Assembly (NCBI RefSeq): GCF_001905655.1
Contig: NZ_JMHT01000030.1
Location: 20,715-84,714, forward strand
DNA from: Mycobacterium sp. ST-F2
GTDB taxonomy: Bacteria; Actinomycetota; Actinomycetes; Mycobacteriales; Mycobacteriaceae
Length of the DNA: 64,000 nt
Reading direction: 5' to 3'
In this document: piece after piece, positions 8,755-17,116 of the stretch
Numbering within the stretch: position 1 is the stretch's first letter
Layout: every line of letters begins with the position of its first letter
Translations under genes and position numbers: made by a program
Notes under the pieces: generated by a model
The model's database searches: none
What the model was told of the DNA's origin: nothing
What the model saw: only the letters and a program-made list of their open reading frames with translations

Positions 8755-9093
8755 TCAGAGGTCGAAGCGCTTCTTCACATCTTCGGTGCGGAAGTGCTCG
8801 ACGATGATGCCCACCAGCGGGACGGTGCCGGCGAACAGGACACCGATGGTCTGGCCGAGCGGCCAGCGGACCTTGACCGCCAGGTTGAACGTGCAGAGCA
8901 GGTAGGCGAAGTAGACCCAGCCGTGGACGATGCCGATCCAGTTCAGGCTGGCGTCGTTGAAGATGTAGTGCGCGACCAGTTCGTAGCAGAGGGCGATGAG
9001 CCAGAGACCGGTCGCCCAGGCCATCACGCGGTAGGCGGTCAGTGCCTTGCGGATGGTGTCTTTCGACAGGGTGGTCGGCTGCGACTCGGTCAT
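8755..9093 (-). CDS. DUF3817 membrane protein
   Basis: A 112-residue integral membrane protein (Rv1342c orthologue) with about three hydrophobic segments and the family motif LNWIGIVHGWVYFAYLL. Its function is unknown. The ATG at 9093 overlaps the lprD stop (ATGA), so the two are translated together, an order kept across mycobacteria. Confidence 0.87.
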   Translation of the reverse strand: MTESQPTTLSKDTIRKALTAYRVMAWATGLWLIALCYELVAHYIFNDASLNWIGIVHGWVYFAYLLCTFNLAVKVRWPLGQTIGVLFAGTVPLVGIIVEHFRTEDVKKRFDL

Positions 9094-9470
9094 GTGGTGG
9101 TCCTGTCCTGTTTGTCGTTCTCGGCCAGTTCGGCCAGGTAGGCGTTGTATCTCGCGGTGTCGGGGTCGATGTCGTCGATGGTGTCTTTGGCGGCCTTGGG
9201 GCGCTCGGGCAGCAGGCCCTCGGGGATTTCGGTGGGCTTATTGGCTGCTGGTGCGGCGGGGCCCTCGTCTTCGTAGCGGACGAACTTGTAGTAGCCGTAG
9301 AAGCAGAACGCACCGAACATCGGCCACTGCAGGGCGTAGCCCAAGTTCTGGAAGGTGCCGGCGCTGGACTGGAACCGCGACCACTGCCACCAGGCCAGGG
9401 CCATGCAGCCCAGGGCAGCGACGGTCACCAGCACGATGAGCGCCGGCCTCCTACGCCGTGTAGTGGACAT
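9090..9470 (-). CDS. lprD: Membrane-anchored protein LprD
   Basis: About 126 residues from ATG 9470 (MSTTRRRRPALIVLV), close to Rv1343c. A basic start is followed by a hydrophobic segment with ALGC, a lipobox-like sequence, a second hydrophobic stretch (NLGYALQWPMFGAFCFYGYY) and an acidic hydrophilic tail ending in EYNAYLAEL-like residues. Function unknown; fixed partner of the DUF3817 gene. A longer open frame to 9542 is probably not used because the orthologue starts at this ATG. Confidence 0.85.
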   Translation of the reverse strand: MSTTRRRRPALIVLVTVAALGCMALAWWQWSRFQSSAGTFQNLGYALQWPMFGAFCFYGYYKFVRYEDEGPAAPAANKPTEIPEGLLPERPKAAKDTIDDIDPDTARYNAYLAELAENDKQDRTTT

Positions 9471-9519
9471 AGGGCAACGGTACCGCGCGTGACGTGCGGT
9501 TTGCGATTCGCGGCCGGGG

Positions 9520-10299
9520 CTACGACGCGGGACGCTGGACACACGGCCACGGGACAGGCCGGGACTTGGGGCCGATGAATTCGTCGAGGCGGGCGGTGTC
9601 TGCTTTGCGATAGATCGAGAGCTGCTTCTTTGACGAGCGGCGCCAGTGGATGCCCAGTTGGTCGAGGGCGCCAGTGAACAGGTTGAGGATGTCCTCGGAC
9701 AGGTTGGTGAAGTGGTAGCGGACGCTCATGACCCCGCGGTCGTTGGCGACGATGCGGCAGCCGTCGCTGTGGATGAGGCCAAGGAGAAATTCCTCGGTGG
9801 CCTGGTCGACAAGGGCCTGCTGCCACGGTTGCAGCGCGATGGTGCGGGTGTGCTTCTTGCCAGGACCGTGCTGAGGGAACAGGCACGGCCAGTGTTTGGA
9901 GCAGACATACACCTCGACACAACCTTTCCGCTGCATCACACCGGCTTGCTTGCCCGCGATGACGACGCTGATCGCTTCCCGGCAGCGATCGATAATGGCC
10001 GGGTACTTCTTGTCGAGCGTGATTCGGAGTCGCCATACGCCACGGGGAGCGGCGGAGATGCAGCCATCGCCGAGGTACAAGCCGAGCAAATAGCTGTATT
10101 CGGCGGGAGGTAAGGCAGTGAAGTCGTGGTCGATGCCGCAGCTGGCGTCGCCGGCCGCTTGTCGACGCCAGATGCCGGGCCTTCGCCTCCAGTCACGCAC
10201 AGTGGTTCGTGGGATGCCGGTCGTCCTCGCGATGGCGCAATTGTTCAGCCCGTCAGCGATGAGTCGCTGGATAGTGTCGAATTCGTCGGCTGACCTCAC
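9520..10299 (-). CDS. LAGLIDADG-type homing endonuclease-like protein with N-terminal HTH
   Basis: About 259 residues. The N-terminal 40 residues form a helix-turn-helix of the resolvase/transposase kind (ADGLNNCAIARTTGIPRTTV). Two LAGLIDADG-like helices follow, LLGLYLGDGC (71-80) and FLLGLIHSDGC (171-181), each ending in the acidic residue that binds metal. Start GTG 10299 has a purine-rich GAGGGGGG site; GTG 10320 is also open. It is a free-standing gene, not inside an intein or intron that I can see, 75 bases from a tRNA-Leu gene. Such proteins occur as solitary genes in actinobacteria and phages. Whether it still cuts DNA is unknown. Confidence 0.78.
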   Translation of the reverse strand: MRSADEFDTIQRLIADGLNNCAIARTTGIPRTTVRDWRRRPGIWRRQAAGDASCGIDHDFTALPPAEYSYLLGLYLGDGCISAAPRGVWRLRITLDKKYPAIIDRCREAISVVIAGKQAGVMQRKGCVEVYVCSKHWPCLFPQHGPGKKHTRTIALQPWQQALVDQATEEFLLGLIHSDGCRIVANDRGVMSVRYHFTNLSEDILNLFTGALDQLGIHWRRSSKKQLSIYRKADTARLDEFIGPKSRPVPWPCVQRPAS

Positions 10300-10394
10300 G
10301 CGGTTCCCCCCCTCGATCACGTGGCATCACCAACGTATTACGGACCACCGACAGATCTCGTTTGTCGGCTTGGCGGTAGGCTGACAGCGCTCAA

Positions 10395-10477
10395 GCGCGA
10401 GTGTCGGAATTGGCAGACGAGATGGGTTTAGGTCCCATTGTCCTTTGGGCGTGGGGGTTCGAGTCCCCCCTCGCGCA
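10395..10477 (+). tRNA. tRNA-Leu (anticodon UAG)
   Basis: An 83-base cloverleaf with long variable arm. Acceptor arms GCGCGAG and CTCGCGC pair over seven bases with discriminator A. The anticodon stem ATGGG/CCCAT holds loop TTTAGGT, giving anticodon TAG. The T arm is GGGGG-TTCGAGT-CCCCC. CCA is not encoded. A hairpin terminator follows 30 bases downstream. Confidence 0.97.
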
Positions 10478-10506
10478 CTCTTGTGAGTCGTGTATTCGAC
10501 TTAGGT

Positions 10507-10530
10507 GACCCCAGCGTTGTCGCCGGGGTC
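10507..10530 (+). terminator. Hairpin terminator after tRNA-Leu
   Basis: Stem GACCCC/GGGGTC extended by GCG/CGC with one mismatch and a four-base loop, followed by TAGTTGATTT. Suits termination of the tRNA transcript. Confidence 0.65.
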
Positions 10531-10893
10531 TAGTTGATTTACCAATATTGCTTTTCGTCGACACACACCAAGACGTCGAAAGGTGACTCTCCGCCGCTAC
10601 GCCGCCGGCTCTGATCGGCCTACCCGTCGTCGGTGGTGTAGGTGACGAGCTCGCCGCAGGCCTCCCGCGAGCGGAGGGTTAGACGACCGAGGCGCGCCGA
10701 TGCTGGGCGAGGCGTAGCGGCACTCGGCCGGATGTCTGCAGTCCAGGCAGCCGGATGCGCGCGGGCGGCCGGCGAAATACGTTGGAACATAGACAAATTC
10801 GGGTAAGCGGCCGCACGATGCCGAGGTGTGGCCGACGGACGGCACCTCAGTTCGAGTTACGAAAAGCGTTGGACTGCTTGGTTGTTACCTAAG
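10531..10893. other. Intergenic, no gene supported
   Basis: About 360 bases. Short open frames on both strands lack conserved motifs and good ribosome sites. A minus-strand stretch (about 10620-10690) reads like the end of a protein (SREACGELVTYTTDDG) and vaguely recalls the NYN protein at 15175-16038, but too little remains to call a remnant. Confidence 0.4.
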
Positions 10894-11025
10894 TCAGTGC
10901 TTCTTCGAGTGCAGTACGCCGTCGGTCGGCGCCTGGTCGGTCTTGGCGCGCTTCTCTGCACGTTTCTCTTTGAGCGACTTACCGGTTTTCTTGGTCATAC
11001 TTTGCCGCGGAGATTTGTCAGACAT
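10894..11025 (-). CDS. Small lysine-rich conserved mycobacterial protein
   Basis: A 43-residue protein, MSDKSPRQSMTKKTGKSLKE onward, ending HSKKH. It is very basic, with about one third Lys and Arg, and lacks a signal peptide or membrane segment. Similar tiny KKTGKSLKEKR proteins are common in mycobacteria, with unknown role; a nucleic-acid contact would fit the charge but is inference. The start is ATG 11025, upstream of which the minus strand reads GGGGCGTGTC, a weak ribosome site. The much longer frame around it is the antisense shadow of the desaturase gene. Confidence 0.7.
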   Translation of the reverse strand: MSDKSPRQSMTKKTGKSLKEKRAEKRAKTDQAPTDGVLHSKKH

Positions 11026-11211
11026 GACACGCCCCTTTGTTCGGGGGCCTGGGTGGTCCCAATCACCCGACCATACGCGCACCGCGGACGGGCACGCAAT
11101 GCGCTTAGTCGGGGTGTGACGTCGTCGCCTGGATCGAGCGTTGCGCGGCGAGGCCGCCACGTGGCGCCGTTTCGAAATGGGGCCTAGGCTGGAGGTGACA
11201 CGCACTCTTAG

Positions 11212-12345
11212 GTGGCCGAGACCGTTGCCACGCGCGTAAACGGAACCGGAATTCTTTTGTCTATCAGTGATATTGCCGCGTATGCGCGGCTGTCTCCAGC
11301 GGACGTCGAGGCGTTCGGGCTTGAGCTGGACACCATTCGCACCGACGTCGAGGAGTCGCTCGGTACGAAGGATGCGACCTATATCCGGCGCACCATCGCG
11401 TTTCAGCGAATTCTGGACGTCGCCGCCCGGTTGCAGATCGCGGGGAGTCGATCGAGAGCCGGCTGGGCGGTGGGGGTCGTAGCGTTGGCGTACGCGAAAG
11501 CCGTTGAGAATATGGAGATCGGGCACAACGTCGGCCATGGCCAATGGGACTGGATGAACGATCCGGAAATCCATTCGAGCACCTGGGAGTGGGACATGGT
11601 GGGGCTGTCCGCGCAGTGGCGGTACGCGCACAACTACCGCCATCATGTGTTCACCAATGTGGTCGGCGTGGATGACGACCTCGGGTTCGGGGTGCTGCGC
11701 GTGACCCGTGACCAACCGTGGAAGCCCGTGTATCTGTGGCAGCCGTTGCAAAACCTGTTGCTGGCCTTGTCCTTCGAGTGGGGAATTGCCCGCCAGGGCT
11801 ATCACTCTGAAGCGGATCGGGCCGGGAGCGAGGACGGTAAGCAGGCTGCGAAGACGATGATGCTGATCAAGATCGCTCGGCAGACCGCCAAGGACTACAT
11901 CTTGGTGCCCGCGCTCAGCCTGCGCCGCTGGCGTCGAACACTGACTGCCAATGCGACCGCCAACCTGTTGCGCAACCTCTGGTCATACGTGGTGATCTTC
12001 TGCGGGCATTTTCCCGACGGCGTGCAGACGTTTGCCCCGGAGGTCCTGCAGTCCGAGACCCGGGCGGAGTGGTATCTGCGACAGATGCTGGGTGCCGCGA
12101 ACTTCAAAGCTGGTCGGGTACTGGCCTTTTCGAGTGGGAACCTGTGCTACCAGATTGAGCATCACTTGTTTCCCGACCTGCCGAGCAATCGGTACGCGCA
12201 GATCAGTGTTCGGGTCCGTCTCTTGTGTGACAAGTATGACCTGCCGTACACCACGGGCTCGCTCATCTCGCAGTACTTACAGACCCTGCGGACCATCTTC
12301 CGGCTCGCCTTGCCCGACAAGGGATGGGCGGCCATCCGCGGATAA
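11212..12345 (+). CDS. Membrane fatty acid (acyl-CoA) desaturase, DesA3-like
   Basis: A 377-residue di-iron desaturase that introduces a double bond in acyl chains using oxygen and an electron donor. The three histidine boxes are present: HNVGHGQ (about residue 107), HNYRHH (about 143) and QIEHHLFP (about 316). Hydrophobic segments lie between the boxes. Start GTG 11212. It resembles Rv3229c (DesA3) and linoleoyl-CoA desaturases. No reductase gene for electron supply is next to it. Its end lies three bases from the convergent tiny gene at 12349. Confidence 0.88.
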   Translation: MAETVATRVNGTGILLSISDIAAYARLSPADVEAFGLELDTIRTDVEESLGTKDATYIRRTIAFQRILDVAARLQIAGSRSRAGWAVGVVALAYAKAVENMEIGHNVGHGQWDWMNDPEIHSSTWEWDMVGLSAQWRYAHNYRHHVFTNVVGVDDDLGFGVLRVTRDQPWKPVYLWQPLQNLLLALSFEWGIARQGYHSEADRAGSEDGKQAAKTMMLIKIARQTAKDYILVPALSLRRWRRTLTANATANLLRNLWSYVVIFCGHFPDGVQTFAPEVLQSETRAEWYLRQMLGAANFKAGRVLAFSSGNLCYQIEHHLFPDLPSNRYAQISVRVRLLCDKYDLPYTTGSLISQYLQTLRTIFRLALPDKGWAAIRG

Positions 12346-12348
12346 TCG

Positions 12349-12522
12349 TCAGCGGTCGAAGACGGCTTTGATCTTCGTCCGCGCCTGTCCGGCATCGACG
12401 GCGGCCTGATGCGCTCGGTCCTCGTCGAAGGGACCACTGTTGTCGACACCGAAGCCGAAATAGCTCTTGGTGGCCTCCGAAGCACGTTTAGCCTTCTGTG
12501 CCAAGGTTTTTACGATATTCAT
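12349..12522 (-). CDS. Small hypothetical protein
   Basis: A 57-residue protein (MNIVKTLAQKAKRASEATKS then YFGFGVDNSGPFDEDRAHQA). A strong ribosome site GGAGAG lies nine bases before ATG 12522. It is charged and probably helical, with no signal peptide, membrane segment or family I recognise. Found by reading the minus strand; convergent with the desaturase gene. Coding status rests on the ribosome site, codon-position GC pattern and protein-like composition. Confidence 0.6.
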   Translation of the reverse strand: MNIVKTLAQKAKRASEATKSYFGFGVDNSGPFDEDRAHQAAVDAGQARTKIKAVFDR

Positions 12523-12950
12523 GATCGCGATCTCTCCGTTGTCATCGTGTGCACAACGCGCGAGTGCGCGCTGAAGTCCAGATTCGGTTCCATCGATGAG
12601 GGCAATTGCTTTGATGAAACGGGTTATGCACCATCAGTTTTCGCAAGCGACCGCCCAGACGGGCATGCCGGCGAGTTGTCGGCCGTGGTGATCCGAAGGT
12701 GCCGAAGGTCACCGATACGTGGGGCTCGAAACAACTGACGTTCTCTGTAACCGCCACCCTACACCCGTTGGGCTGCGAGAACGTCCAAGTCGACGCTGCT
12801 TACCGCGCCTCCGATGGGCCCGGGGTGTAGCGTGGAAGGCGTTGGGAACCAGCCAGCCCCTGGCGTAGTCGAGTCAGCCTCTTGCCGTTGCATTCCCCGA
12901 GCAGCAGCTCGCTCCGGACACATCGGTGACCACTATGCGACGGGACTGCC
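12523..12950. other. Intergenic, no gene supported
   Basis: About 430 bases between the tiny gene and the glycosyltransferase gene. Local GC is lower than in the neighbours (about 12540-12740). No conserved open frame, RNA or clear inverted repeat is seen. It likely holds promoters for both flanking genes. Confidence 0.5.
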
Positions 12951-14138
12951 GTGAAATCTCAACTCAGTCTTCAGCGTTCAGAACCTTCGGTGCCGGATTC
13001 CGCACGTGCCGGTTCGCCGAGTTTCGGGATTCTCAGCACATTTCCACCGACGCGATGCGGCCTGGCGACTTTCAGCGCCGCGCTGAGCCGTGGGTTGGCC
13101 ATCAACGGCGCCGACGTCAGTGTGGTGCGTGTGGCTGACGGGTCCGCTACCAGCCATGGCCGCGTCATCGGTGAGCTGACCAACGGATCGGCGGCGTCGG
13201 CCGCCGCAGCCGTGGACCTGCTCAGCCAGAGCGACGTCGCGGTGATCCAGCATGACTACGAGGTCTACGGCGGCGCCGACGGCGACGACGTCGTGGACAT
13301 CATCGGCGGTCTGCGAGTTCCGTCGATCGTGGTCGCGCACACGATTCCGAAAAATCCCACCCGGCGCCAGCGTGGCGTGTTGGAGACGCTGATGACACTC
13401 GCTGACCAAGTGGTCGTGATGTCAGACTCGGCCAGGGCGCAGCTGCGGCACGGGTTCGACGTCGACCAACGCAAGGTAGTCACGATCCCGCGCGGCGCGA
13501 CCATCCCAACCGGTTCCCACGCGGGCCGTATTGGACGACCGACGCTGTTGACCTGGGGCCTGCTGCGGCCGGGTAAGGGGATCGAGCGGGTCATCGATGC
13601 GATGGGTGCACTCCACGGCCTCAACGGTCGGCCGCGCTATCTGATCGCCGGCCCGACCCACCCACGGGTGCTCGCCACACAGGGGGAGGCCTACCGCGAT
13701 GCCTGTGCCGAGCAAGCCCAGCGCGCTGGGGTGGGTCCCGCGGTCCAGTTCGACGCCGGATACCGCGACGCCTCGTCCCTGATGGCACTCATTGTGTCCG
13801 CTGCGGTGGTGGTGCTGCCCTACGACTCCACCTATCAAGCCACCTCCGGCGTACTGGTTGATGCCATCGCCTGCGGACGCCCGGTTGTTGCGACGGCGTT
13901 CCCGCACGCCGTTGAATTGCTGTCGACCGGGGCGGGGATCGTGGTCGGCCACAATGACCCCGAGGCGTTGCGAGCGGCACTGCATGCGGTGTTGACCCAG
14001 CCCCGGTTGGCCGGCGCGATGGCGGCCGAGGCCCGGCGGCTGGCTCCGTCGATGTCGTGGCCGATCGTAGCGCGGTCGTATCAGGCTGTGGCACAACGAA
14101 TTCTGGGTAGACGTCCGGAGCCCACGTGGCTGGGGTAG
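12951..14138 (+). CDS. GT4-type glycosyltransferase
   Basis: A 395-residue GT-B glycosyltransferase. The N-terminal half has GILSTFPPTRCGLATFSAAL, the acceptor-side loop typical of this GT4 subgroup, and the C-terminal half has the nucleotide-sugar site (TWGLLRPGKGIERVIDAM) and the EX7E-like region (ATSGVLVDAIACGRPVVATA). It probably transfers a hexose from a nucleotide donor; acceptor unknown. Start GTG 12951 is the first in frame, but a later start near residue 20 is possible because the first residues are not family-like. It overlaps the next gene by 13 bases, and the pair looks like one operon for a polysaccharide or mannoside. Confidence 0.82.
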   Translation: MKSQLSLQRSEPSVPDSARAGSPSFGILSTFPPTRCGLATFSAALSRGLAINGADVSVVRVADGSATSHGRVIGELTNGSAASAAAAVDLLSQSDVAVIQHDYEVYGGADGDDVVDIIGGLRVPSIVVAHTIPKNPTRRQRGVLETLMTLADQVVVMSDSARAQLRHGFDVDQRKVVTIPRGATIPTGSHAGRIGRPTLLTWGLLRPGKGIERVIDAMGALHGLNGRPRYLIAGPTHPRVLATQGEAYRDACAEQAQRAGVGPAVQFDAGYRDASSLMALIVSAAVVVLPYDSTYQATSGVLVDAIACGRPVVATAFPHAVELLSTGAGIVVGHNDPEALRAALHAVLTQPRLAGAMAAEARRLAPSMSWPIVARSYQAVAQRILGRRPEPTWLG

Positions 14139-15148
14139 TGCCGCGCCCGAAGTTCGATCACCTGCTGGCGATGACCGATCAGCATGGCACCTGCGAGCGT
14201 GCCTGTGGCGCCGAACCGCGGCCCGAGCATGGCTACTGCACTGACGATATGGCCAGGGTCCTGGTGGTCGCCAGCCGGGAGCCGGACGCTGACGACGATG
14301 TGCACGGTCTGGCCAGGGTGGCGGTGAAGTTCCTGGACAGCGCACAGTCGTTTTCGGGTGGTTGCCGTAATCGATTGGAACGCAACGGTCATTGGACCGA
14401 CGATTTCACTTTCGAAGCCTGCTGGGGCCGCTGTCTGTGGGGCTTGGGCACGGCCGCCGCACACAGCGATGTCGGCTTGGTCCGCAGTTTGTCGGTGGTG
14501 CAGTTCGAACGGGCTGCACGTGGCCGGTCCGCCTGCCCACGGGCGATGGCGTTCGCAGCGGTGGGCGCCGCAGAGCTGCTCAGCGTCGAACCCGGCCATA
14601 TGGCGGCGCGCCGGCTCATCGACGATTACGCCGCAGGTGTGGCGGCCTGGAGCAGTGACGCCGATTGGCCGTGGCCCGAGGCACGCCTGACGTCTGCGAA
14701 TGCGTTGCTGCCCGAAGCGATGATCGCCGCCGGCGACGCGCGCGCTGACTCGGCGCTGTGCAAGCGCGGACTGGACCTTCTGGAATGGCTGATCGATTGC
14801 GAGACCGTTGACGGGCATCTGTCGGTGTGTCCGGCCGGCGGCTGGGCGGCGGGGGAACCGCGGCCAGGCTTCGCTCAGCGGCCGGTCGAGGTGGCTGCGC
14901 TGGCCGATGCGTGCGCCCGGGCGGCCGGCGTTGACGCCAGTGCCATCTGGCCGAGCACTGTCCGGCTTGCCGCGTCCTGGTTCCAGGGCGCCAACGACGC
15001 TCGCACGCCGATGTGGGATCCGGCTACGGGCGGCGGATTCGACGGACTGCGTGTCGACGGAGTCGACCGCAATCAGGGCGCCGAGTCGACGCTCGCGGTG
15101 CTGTCCACTTTTCAACAGGCCCATCGCCTGGTCGCCGTGACGCAATGA
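14126..15148 (+). CDS. Alpha/alpha-barrel glycosidase-like protein, partner of the GT4 enzyme
   Basis: About 340 residues with repeated helical segments ending in small residues, as in (alpha/alpha)6 barrel glycosidase-related proteins. Conserved-looking pieces are FDHLLAMTDQHGTCERA, HGYCTDDMARVL and RGNQGAEST-like VDRNQGAESTLAVL near the end. Proteins with these motifs usually follow GT4 enzymes or mannoside phosphorylases (GH130) in actinobacteria and proteobacteria. Its activity is not established. Start GTG 14126 overlaps the glycosyltransferase gene, so expression is coupled. Confidence 0.65.
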   Translation: MAGVVPRPKFDHLLAMTDQHGTCERACGAEPRPEHGYCTDDMARVLVVASREPDADDDVHGLARVAVKFLDSAQSFSGGCRNRLERNGHWTDDFTFEACWGRCLWGLGTAAAHSDVGLVRSLSVVQFERAARGRSACPRAMAFAAVGAAELLSVEPGHMAARRLIDDYAAGVAAWSSDADWPWPEARLTSANALLPEAMIAAGDARADSALCKRGLDLLEWLIDCETVDGHLSVCPAGGWAAGEPRPGFAQRPVEVAALADACARAAGVDASAIWPSTVRLAASWFQGANDARTPMWDPATGGGFDGLRVDGVDRNQGAESTLAVLSTFQQAHRLVAVTQ

Positions 15149-15174
15149 CGTGGGTTTCGGGTGGCGGGCCGGCC

Positions 15175-16038
15175 CTATTGCGCGCTGCGTAGCCGCACCA
15201 GGCGTGTCGTTGAGCTCTCGTCCAACTCGACGACATCGGTGCGCGAGCGCAGGAAATCACTGAAAGACTTGAACCCCAGGGACTTTTCGCTGAACGATGG
15301 ATCCATGCGTTTCATCTGCGCCTTGACCGCGGAGTTGTGCAGCCATTCGACGTCGTCCTTCTCCAACCCGATCTGCAGCGCACGCGTCAGTAGGGCAGTG
15401 GCGGAAGTCTGGGGGTCGGGCAGTTCAGGTTCGTCTGGCTCGGTCTTGCGGCGGGCGCGTCGTGGCGGCGCCGGGTCTGTGGAGGGTTCGAGCGCCGGGA
15501 CGCCGGGCAGCGAGTCGTAGGTGACGAACTCGTCGCACGCCGCGGCGAGTGCCCGGCTCGATGATCCCGCCACTCCGATGCCGACCACGTACCGGCCGAG
15601 GCGCTTGCAGCGCTGGGCCAGCGGGATGTAGTCGGAGTCGCCGGCGGCGATCACGACGTGGGTGAGGTCGGGCAGCCGGAACATGTCTTCGACGGCGTCG
15701 ACCGCGAGCCGGATATCGGCGCCGTTCTTGCCGTACGCCGCGGCGGGGAACAGCTGCACGAGGTCGACGGCGCGGCCGACGAGCTGCTGCCGGTAGCCCG
15801 CGTTGACGTCGGCGGACCAGTCCGCGTACGCCCGGGTGAGCACCAATGTGCCGAAGGACGAAGCGAAGTCGAGCACCGCGCCGACGTCGATGGTGGCCTG
15901 CGTGAGTTTGTCCGGTTCGAGACCCTTGGCCTTGTCCTTCTGAAACGAGTTGCGGCCGTGGACCTGGTCGTAGCGGGAGATGACGATGTTGTCGAAGTCG
16001 AGGTAGACCGCGACACGCGTCGCGGCGGTGTCCGTCAT
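15175..16038 (-). CDS. NYN domain RNase-like protein with C-terminal LOTUS/OST-HTH domain
   Basis: A 287-residue protein from ATG 16038. The N-terminal NYN (PIN-like) domain starts VAVYLDFDNIVISRYDQ with the metal-binding Asp pair, continues with RAYADW and LAVDAVEDMF, and ends with VIAAGDSDYIPLAQRCKRLG, the classical acidic GDSDY/F site. A linker leads to an OST-HTH/LOTUS domain (about 215-285, LLTRALQIGLEKDDVEWLH). These proteins are thought to bind and cut RNA. Divergent from the FGE gene with 82 bases between starts. The frame is open upstream but the family N-terminus fits this ATG. Confidence 0.87.
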   Translation of the reverse strand: MTDTAATRVAVYLDFDNIVISRYDQVHGRNSFQKDKAKGLEPDKLTQATIDVGAVLDFASSFGTLVLTRAYADWSADVNAGYRQQLVGRAVDLVQLFPAAAYGKNGADIRLAVDAVEDMFRLPDLTHVVIAAGDSDYIPLAQRCKRLGRYVVGIGVAGSSSRALAAACDEFVTYDSLPGVPALEPSTDPAPPRRARRKTEPDEPELPDPQTSATALLTRALQIGLEKDDVEWLHNSAVKAQMKRMDPSFSEKSLGFKSFSDFLRSRTDVVELDESSTTRLVRLRSAQ

Positions 16039-16120
16039 GGGCCCAGTGTGGTCTATCGGCGCGACGAATGACGCGGAACTCGCCACGCGCATGCGGGGGC
16101 GATGTGCATAACCTGTCGGG

Positions 16121-16996
16121 ATGCTCACCGAACTGATCGACCTCCCGGGCGGGTCGTACCGCATGGGATCGCAGGACTTCTACCCCGAGGAAGCGCCGGT
16201 GCATGAGGTGACGGTCGCGCCGTTTTCGATCGAGCGGCATCCGGTCACGAACGGTCAGTTCGCCGAATTCGTCGCCGAGACCGGATATGTGACCGTCGCC
16301 GAACAGGAGCTGGATCCGGCCGCGTTCCCCGGTGTGCCCGCTGACGAGCTGATTCCGGGAGGGTTGGTTTTCCATCCCACCGCCGGCCCGGTGGATCTGC
16401 GCAATTGGCGGCAGTGGTGGGCGTGGGTTCCCGGGGCGTCCTGGCAGCACCCGTTCGGCCCGGAGTCGTCGATCGCCGACCGGCTGGACCACCCGGTGGT
16501 CCAGGTCGCCTACCCGGACGCCGCGGCGTACGCGGCGTGGGCGGGCAGGCGGCTGCCGACCGAAGAGCAATGGGAGTACGCCGCCCGCGCGGGCGCGACC
16601 ACGGCCTACGCCTGGGGTGACGACGTTCGGCCGGACGGGCAGTTGATGGCCAACACCTGGCAGGGCCAGTTCCCGTATCACAACACCGGTGCGCTGGGCT
16701 GGGTGGGCACGACACCCGTCGGTCTGTTCCCGCCCAACGGTTTTGGCCTCGTCGACATGATCGGCAACGTGTGGGAGTGGACCACCACCCGGTACACGCC
16801 GCGGCACAGCGGCGCTCCGGAAGTATCCGGCTGCTGTCCGCCGCCCGGTGGGGATCCGTCGGTGATGCAGACGCTCAAGGGCGGTTCGCACCTGTGCGCG
16901 CCGGAGTACTGCCACCGTTACCGGCCGGCGGCGCGGTCGTCGCAGTCGCAGGACAGCGCGACATCGCACATCGGCTTCCGGTGTATCGCCGATTGA
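16121..16996 (+). CDS. Formylglycine-generating enzyme (sulfatase maturase)
   Basis: Converts the cysteine of a CxPxR sulfatase motif to formylglycine using oxygen and copper. The 291-residue protein has the complete FGE fold: the N-terminal GGSYRMGSQDFYPEEAPVHE, the core RRLPTEEQWEYAARAG and DMIGNVWEWTTTRY, and the redox cysteines Cys259 and Cys264 in GGSHLCAPEYCHRY. It is the Rv0712-type enzyme. Its target is very likely the sulfatase at 17990-19342, which has the CTPTR motif. It is cytosolic, so modification precedes any export. Confidence 0.93.
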   Translation: MLTELIDLPGGSYRMGSQDFYPEEAPVHEVTVAPFSIERHPVTNGQFAEFVAETGYVTVAEQELDPAAFPGVPADELIPGGLVFHPTAGPVDLRNWRQWWAWVPGASWQHPFGPESSIADRLDHPVVQVAYPDAAAYAAWAGRRLPTEEQWEYAARAGATTAYAWGDDVRPDGQLMANTWQGQFPYHNTGALGWVGTTPVGLFPPNGFGLVDMIGNVWEWTTTRYTPRHSGAPEVSGCCPPPGGDPSVMQTLKGGSHLCAPEYCHRYRPAARSSQSQDSATSHIGFRCIAD

Positions 16997-17058
16997 GGTG
17001 GCGAAAGCGGCGGCCAAACGCCGTCGCATAGTCCCTGGCCTAGGGCTTTACGTGTATG

Positions 17059-17091
17059 CAGGTGGCGTAACACGGTACGTATCGCCACCTG
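17059..17091. promoter_or_regulatory. Inverted repeat upstream of gntR, candidate operator
   Basis: Nine-base arms CAGGTGGCG (17059-17067) and CGCCACCTG (17083-17091) flank 15 bases, ending 26 bases before the GntR start. The left arm lies inside a 17-base motif (17060-17076) that recurs with one change at 22179-22195, upstream of the ABC importer. Confidence 0.65.
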
Positions 17092-17116
17092 TCGCCATCG
17101 GTGGCACAGTGAGTTC

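Noticed and set aside
10597..10845. 82-codon minus-strand frame
   Set aside because: No domain, poor ribosome site and low-complexity Arg-rich content; only a vague likeness to the end of a NYN protein.
11026..11805. Minus-strand frame of 303 residues antisense to the desaturase gene
   Set aside because: Codon pattern follows the plus-strand gene; only its last 43 codons (10894-11025), outside the desaturase, look real.
15425..17029. Minus-strand frame of 534 residues across the NYN and FGE genes
   Set aside because: Antisense shadow of two well-supported genes, no ribosome site or motif.
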